58,994 nt of DNA from Neobacillus cucumis (lineage in GTDB: Bacteria; Bacillota; Bacilli; Bacillales; Cytobacillaceae), in assembly GCF_002860255.1 (NCBI RefSeq), contig NZ_PGVE01000058.1, positions 1 to 58,994 of the forward strand, given 5' to 3'. This document shows, piece after piece, positions 58,629 to 58,994 of this stretch. The notes below the pieces were generated by a model. That model worked only from the letters and a program-made list of their open reading frames with translations, did no database searches and was not told where the DNA came from. Numbering within the stretch: the stretch's first letter is position 1; every line of letters starts with the position of its first letter. Both the position numbers and the translations under genes were made by a program.

Positions 58629-58725
58629 CCTAAGAATCATTTGTCAGTTCAAATCAATTTTGTTAAAATATTCATATTACATTGAACAGGCGATGGAGTT
58701 CGCCATTAAACGCCCTAGAGCTAAT

Positions 58726-58765
58726 GACTCCTACCAGAAAAAATCTGGTAGGAGTCTATTTATTT
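58726..58765 (+). terminator. Terminator after ktrA
   Basis: GACTCCTACCAGA/TCTGGTAGGAGTC, 13-bp perfect stem, followed by TATTTATTT. Confidence 0.88.
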
Positions 58766-58797
58766 CGAGATAAGAAAAATCTTCGACTTTGAGAATT

Positions 58798-58957
58798 GTC
58801 CAGCTCCAGCGCCTAGCCCCTCGCTGGTCTACAGCCAAGCCGTCCAAAAGGTTAAAAAGCAACCTTTCGGCCGGCTCGTCTTATGCTTGTCGGGGCTAGG
58901 AAAAAATGAACTACTTTTTTCCCTGATCAAGGCGCTTGCGCTTTTCTTAGCATTTTG
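58798..58957. repeat. Bacillus intergenic AGCTCCAGCGCC...GGCGCTTGCGCTTTTC repeat
   Basis: CAGCTCCAGCGCCTAGCCCC at the left and AAGGCGCTTGCGCTTTTCTT at the right are the ends of a repeat I have seen between genes in many Bacillus genomes. CCTAGCCCC (58812-58820) pairs with GGGGCTAGG (58892-58900), with an inner AAGGTT/AACCTT hairpin. This copy has an A/T-rich stretch inserted before the right end. Confidence 0.75.
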
Positions 58958-58994
58958 TCCTTATACATTTCCTGGTCAGCACGTTCTAGTAATT

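Overview
The window looks like a chromosomal segment from a low-GC, endospore-forming Bacillaceae (Bacillus sensu lato; Neobacillus or Mesobacillus-like is my guess). The evidence is an rRNA-tRNA operon of Bacillus type, GerA-family germinant receptor genes, a YhcN/YlaJ sporulation lipoprotein, an MhqR-type operator, strong AGGAGG-like ribosome binding sites and many TTG/GTG starts. No phage, plasmid or CRISPR structure was seen.

Layout. 1-1.65 kb: end of an rrn operon, with 5S rRNA and ten tRNAs (Glu, Val, Lys, Arg, fMet, Asp, Phe, Tyr, Trp, His) and a terminator. Three of these tRNAs (Lys, fMet, Phe) are preceded by a copy of their own 5' end plus a related ~117-120 nt insert. 1.7-16 kb: mostly small membrane or hypothetical genes, with a patatin-like phospholipase, trmL, a decayed aldo/keto reductase, a processed acidic surface protein, an MMPL transporter and an MhqR/DoxX quinone-stress pair. 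16-20 kb: a GerA-type germinant receptor whose B subunit is convergent to the A and C genes. 20-31 kb: aldo/keto reductase with AraC regulator, YhcN-like lipoprotein, an RND efflux pump, VanZ, a Nudix hydrolase with mannose-6-phosphate isomerase, and two class I cyclic-di-GMP riboswitches placed upstream of tiny ORFs on opposite strands. 31-47 kb: an FN3 secreted protein, a P-loop kinase-like protein, an S-4TM/LicD fusion, an MFS exporter with TetR regulator, a YhgE/Pip protein, and an iolG/iolE pair with a LacI regulator. 47-59 kb: a REP-associated Y1 transposase (RAYT), potassium and sodium transport genes (a TrkH protein, a CPA1 antiporter and a ktrB-ktrA pair), SPFH, DUF421 and ABC1-kinase genes, and at the right edge a copy of a Bacillus intergenic repeat.

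The most striking global feature is a family of about 18 palindromic repeats with core GGGGACGGTTCTC. They occur only right of 24.6 kb, are usually within about 15 nt of a stop codon, and surround the single RAYT gene. Full copies are large hairpins with different but still complementary outer arms. Shorter solo copies and tandem 9-11 bp tails also occur. Two copies have become the last codons of genes (the VanZ and TetR proteins both end in GDGSHASEA). The other observations I rate highest are the structured inserts in the tRNA array, the S-4TM/LicD fusion protein, and the c-di-GMP riboswitches controlling micro-proteins.

All assignments come from reading the sequence and from memory of protein families. 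No database search was run.
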